A DNA stretch of 64,000 nucleotides, taken from the NCBI RefSeq assembly GCF_016863095.1, contig NZ_BOOF01000051.1, positions 1 to 64,000 of the forward strand, read 5' to 3'. Below the pieces are notes generated by a model, which saw only the letters and a program-made list of their open reading frames with translations, made no database searches and was not told where the DNA came from. The DNA is from Microbispora siamensis. GTDB taxonomy: Bacteria; Actinomycetota; Actinomycetes; Streptosporangiales; Streptosporangiaceae. Made by a program: the position numbers and the translations under genes. Shown in pieces: positions 61,631 through 64,000 of the stretch. How positions within the stretch are numbered: the first letter of the stretch is position 1; each line of letters starts with the position of its first letter.

Positions 61631-62791
61631 ATGGATCTGCGTGAAAGCCCGGAGCAGCGGCGGCTACGCCGGGAGCTGAGGGAGTACTTCGCGGGCCTGC
61701 TGCCCGAGGACGAGCGGCGCCGCGTCGGTGAGGAGGGCGTCGGCGGCCCCCGGTTCCGCGAGGTCGTGCGGCGCCTCGGCGCCGACGGCTGGCTCGGCAT
61801 CGGCTGGCCGGTCGAGTACGGCGGGCAGGGCCGGTCGGTCGAGGAGCAGTACGTGTTCTTCGACGAGGTCCAGCGGGCCGGGCTGCCGTTCCCGTTCGTC
61901 ACCGTCAACACGGTCGGCCCGACGCTGATGAGCCACGGGTCGCCGGAGCAGAAGAAGCGGTATCTGCCCGGCATCCTGTCCGGCGACGTGGTCTTCGCGA
62001 TCGGTTACACCGAGCCCGGCGCGGGCACCGACCTCGCCTCCCTCACCACCCGGGCGGTCAAGGACGGCGACGAGTGGGTGATCGACGGCAGCAAGATCTT
62101 CACCAGCGGCGCCAACACCGCCGACTACGTGTGGCTGGCCTGCCGCACGGACCCCGGCGCGCCCAAGCACAAGGGCATCTCGATCCTGATCGTGCCGACG
62201 GACGCGCCCGGCTTCTCCTGGAGCCCCATCCAGGCCGTGGGCGGGATGGTCGTGACGGCCACGTACTACAGCGGCGTACGGGTGCCGGTCGACGCGGTCG
62301 TCGGCGAGGTGAACGGCGGCTGGCGGCTCATCACCCACCAGCTCAACCACGAGCGCATCGGCCTGGCCGCGCTCGGCGGCCGGATGATCCAGCTCTGGGA
62401 GCAGGTCGCCGCCTGGGCGCGGGACAACGGCGCGATGGAGCTGGCGTGGGTGCGGCGGGACCTCGCCCGCGCGTACGCCCGGCTGGAGGCGATGCGGCTG
62501 ATGAACTGGAAGATGACCGACGCGGTCGCGCGTGACGCGCTGTCGGGCGCGGACGCCGGGGCGGCCAAGGTGTACGGCACCGAGACCCACATCGACGTGC
62601 AGCGCACGCTGTCGGGGATCATCGGCGCGGGCGCGCGGGTCCGCCCCGAGTCGCCCGGCGCCGTGCTCGCCGGGCAGATCGAGCAGCTGTCGCGGCAGGG
62701 CATCGTCAACACCTTCGGCGGCGGCGTGAACGAGGTCCTGCGGGACATGGTCGCCACCCAGGGCCTCGGCCTCCCCAGGGCGGGCCGCTGA
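61631..62791 (+). CDS. Acyl-CoA dehydrogenase, ChsE4/FadE26-like
   Basis: 386 residues with MDLRESPEQRRLRRELREYF, then FVTVNTVGPTLMSHGSPEQKK, IGYTEPGAGTDLASL and ILTFGGG-like VNTFGGGVNEVLRDMV near the C-terminus. The layout and the tail (ATQGLGLPRAGR) follow mycobacterial ChsE4 (FadE26). That subunit makes a heterotetramer with ChsE5 and dehydrogenates C8 or C5 side-chain CoA esters. Its partner is probably the gene at the right edge. GAAGGAGA precedes the ATG; its stop overlaps the next gene by one base (TGATG). Confidence 0.88.
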   Translation: MDLRESPEQRRLRRELREYFAGLLPEDERRRVGEEGVGGPRFREVVRRLGADGWLGIGWPVEYGGQGRSVEEQYVFFDEVQRAGLPFPFVTVNTVGPTLMSHGSPEQKKRYLPGILSGDVVFAIGYTEPGAGTDLASLTTRAVKDGDEWVIDGSKIFTSGANTADYVWLACRTDPGAPKHKGISILIVPTDAPGFSWSPIQAVGGMVVTATYYSGVRVPVDAVVGEVNGGWRLITHQLNHERIGLAALGGRMIQLWEQVAAWARDNGAMELAWVRRDLARAYARLEAMRLMNWKMTDAVARDALSGADAGAAKVYGTETHIDVQRTLSGIIGAGARVRPESPGAVLAGQIEQLSRQGIVNTFGGGVNEVLRDMVATQGLGLPRAGR

Positions 62792-63702
62792 TGACCGCAT
62801 ACGAGGACTTCGCCGGGCGGGAGATCGTCCCGCCGCGGGAGGGACCCGACCCGGTGAACGTGCCCATGATCCGGCACTGGGCCGAGGCGATGGGCGACCG
62901 CAACCCCGTTTACCTGCACGACGACGCCGCGCGCGCGACCGGCCGTCCCGGGATCGTCGCGCCCGCGTCGATGACGCAGGCGTGGACGATGCGGGGGTAC
63001 GCCCCGGCTCCCGGGACGGGCGGCACCGGGGCCGAGGAGCTGAACGCGCTGCTCGAGAAGGACGGCTTCACCTCGGTGGTGGCGACCGATTCGGAGTTCG
63101 AGTTCCACCGGGAACTGGTGGTGGGCGACCGCGTGAGCGTCCGGGAGGTCGTGGAGTCGATCTCCCCGGAGAAGAGCACCGCGCTGGGCGTGGGGCGGTT
63201 CGTCACCACGGTCCGCACCTACACCGACCAGGACGGCGAGGTCGTCGCCGTGCAGCGCTGGCGCCTGCTCCGGTTCCGGCCCGAAAACCAGGCCCCGAAG
63301 GCCTTGCGGCCGCGGCCGGCGATCAATCGGGACAACGCGTTCTGGTTCGAGGCGGCGCGTGAGCACCGGCTGGTGATCCAGCGCTGCGCCGGGTGCGGGA
63401 CGCTGCGCCACCCGCCCGGCCCGTGCTGCCCGCACTGCGGCTCGTTCGAGTGGGACACCGCCGAGGCGTCGGGCCGCGGGCAGGTCTACAGCTTCGTGGT
63501 CGCCCACCACCCCCGCCACCCGGCGTTCGAGTATCCCCTGATCGTCGCGGTCGTGGAGCTCGACGAGGGCACGCGGCTCATCACCAACCTGGTCGGCGTG
63601 GAACCCGGAGAGGTCGAGATCGGCATGCCCGTCGTCCTCGACTGGCTGGACGCCGATCCCGACCTGTCACTTCCGGTGTTCCGCCCGCAGGAGAACGACT
63701 GA
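62791..63702 (+). CDS. chsH2: MaoC-OB-fold fusion hydratase subunit, ChsH2-like
   Basis: 303 residues. The N-terminal 170 residues form a MaoC-like hot-dog (VNVPMIRHWAEAMGDRNPVYL, then HDDAARATGRPGIVAPAS). The C-terminal part is a DUF35-type OB fold with a zinc ribbon CAGCGTLRHPPGPCCPHCGS. In mycobacteria ChsH2 has this fusion, pairs with ChsH1 for 17-side-chain enoyl-CoA hydration and binds the aldolase Ltp2 through DUF35. ChsH1 and Ltp2 are not yet in view at the right edge. TGATG couples it to both neighbours. Confidence 0.88.
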   Translation: MTAYEDFAGREIVPPREGPDPVNVPMIRHWAEAMGDRNPVYLHDDAARATGRPGIVAPASMTQAWTMRGYAPAPGTGGTGAEELNALLEKDGFTSVVATDSEFEFHRELVVGDRVSVREVVESISPEKSTALGVGRFVTTVRTYTDQDGEVVAVQRWRLLRFRPENQAPKALRPRPAINRDNAFWFEAAREHRLVIQRCAGCGTLRHPPGPCCPHCGSFEWDTAEASGRGQVYSFVVAHHPRHPAFEYPLIVAVVELDEGTRLITNLVGVEPGEVEIGMPVVLDWLDADPDLSLPVFRPQEND

Positions 63703-64000
63703 TGGACTTCACGCTGGACGAAGAGCTCGACGCGGTGCGTGCCCTGGCGAACCAGATCTTCGCCGACCGCGCCACGACCGAGCGCGTATGCGAGGTGGAG
63801 GGCTCGCCGGACCGCCTGGACGAGGAGCTGTGGGCGGAGCTGGGCAAGGCCGGCCTGCTCGGCATCGCGCTGCCGGAGGAGGCGGGCGGCGCCGGGCTCG
63901 GCCTGGGCGCGCTGTGCGTGCTGCTCGAGGAGCAGGGCCGCCACGTCGCCCCGGTGCCGCTGTGGCCCGCGGCCGTCGGCGCGCTCGCGGTCGCCGCGCA
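63702..64000 (+). CDS. Acyl-CoA dehydrogenase, ChsE5-like, N-terminal part only
   Basis: About 99 codons are visible and the frame is open at the edge. MDFTLDEELDAVRALANQIF and ELWAELGKAGLLGIALPEEAGG are the N-terminal acyl-CoA dehydrogenase pattern, near that of FadE27/ChsE5 or FadE28. It overlaps the chsH2 stop by one base. It is the expected partner subunit of the ChsE4-like gene. Confidence 0.75.
   Translation, partial: MDFTLDEELDAVRALANQIFADRATTERVCEVEGSPDRLDEELWAELGKAGLLGIALPEEAGGAGLGLGALCVLLEEQGRHVAPVPLWPAAVGALAVAA

Overview
The window is high-GC actinobacterial chromosome with strong G/C bias at third codon positions, many GTG starts and ATGA or GTGA gene overlaps. I infer a filamentous actinomycete, possibly Streptosporangiales; the taxon is not proven. 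Most of the window is a steroid-degradation locus, interrupted by several housekeeping or accessory islands.

Layout. 1-9239: ring-degradation genes hsaB, hsaD, kstD, kshB, hsaE, hsaG, hsaF and a second HsaA-like monooxygenase, with a VOC protein and a partial gene at the left edge. 9255-17840: a non-steroid island with an EF-hand DUF2236 oxygenase coupled to a cis-prenyltransferase, a GH25 lysozyme behind a c-di-AMP (ydaO) riboswitch, a fused SecDF, small exported or membrane proteins, and an operon of two DksA/TraR zinc-finger proteins flanking a short actin-like protein. 17899-22108: SDR, hsaC, a KstD-like flavoprotein and another SDR. 22145-27155: an FMN reductase and heterodimeric ABC exporter, divergent from a TetR gene across palindromic operators. 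27211-35907: SDR, a small CxxC protein and kshA, divergent from hsaA; then a secreted lipase and KstD paralogue, divergent from a KstR-like TetR gene; then two SDR genes. 36000-37439 is a truncated FtsX-type permease. 37468-43716 holds side-chain beta-oxidation genes (Hsd4A-like SDR, fadD remnant, fadA5, fused acyl-CoA dehydrogenase, hydratase, thioesterase). 43717-51942 holds a GH64 glucanase, an EamA transporter, an acyl-CoA ligase (steroid regulon), a MocR regulator and a Tm-1-like/PEP-hydrolase pair. 52298-64000 holds an SDR, a Liv-type ABC importer, an old-yellow-enzyme reductase, a FadD17-like ligase, ChsE4-, ChsH2- and ChsE5-like genes.

How it fits together. Ligases and acyl-CoA dehydrogenase, hydratase and thiolase enzymes shorten the side chain. 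KstD and KshAB open ring B, HsaAB and HsaC hydroxylate and cleave ring A, HsaD hydrolyses the product, and HsaE/F/G carry the small fragment to pyruvate and propionyl-CoA. No Mce4 genes are present; a fused LivHM-type ABC importer sits in a steroid transcription unit.

Main discovery candidate: a 15-bp palindromic box, TCCC-NN-T(C/G)A-NN-GGGA, occurs 14 times by eye. It lies almost only upstream of steroid transcription units and usually 29-31 nt upstream of a -10-like hexamer. It does not match the KstR box (TnnAACnnGTTnnA), so it may define a previously undescribed steroid regulon.
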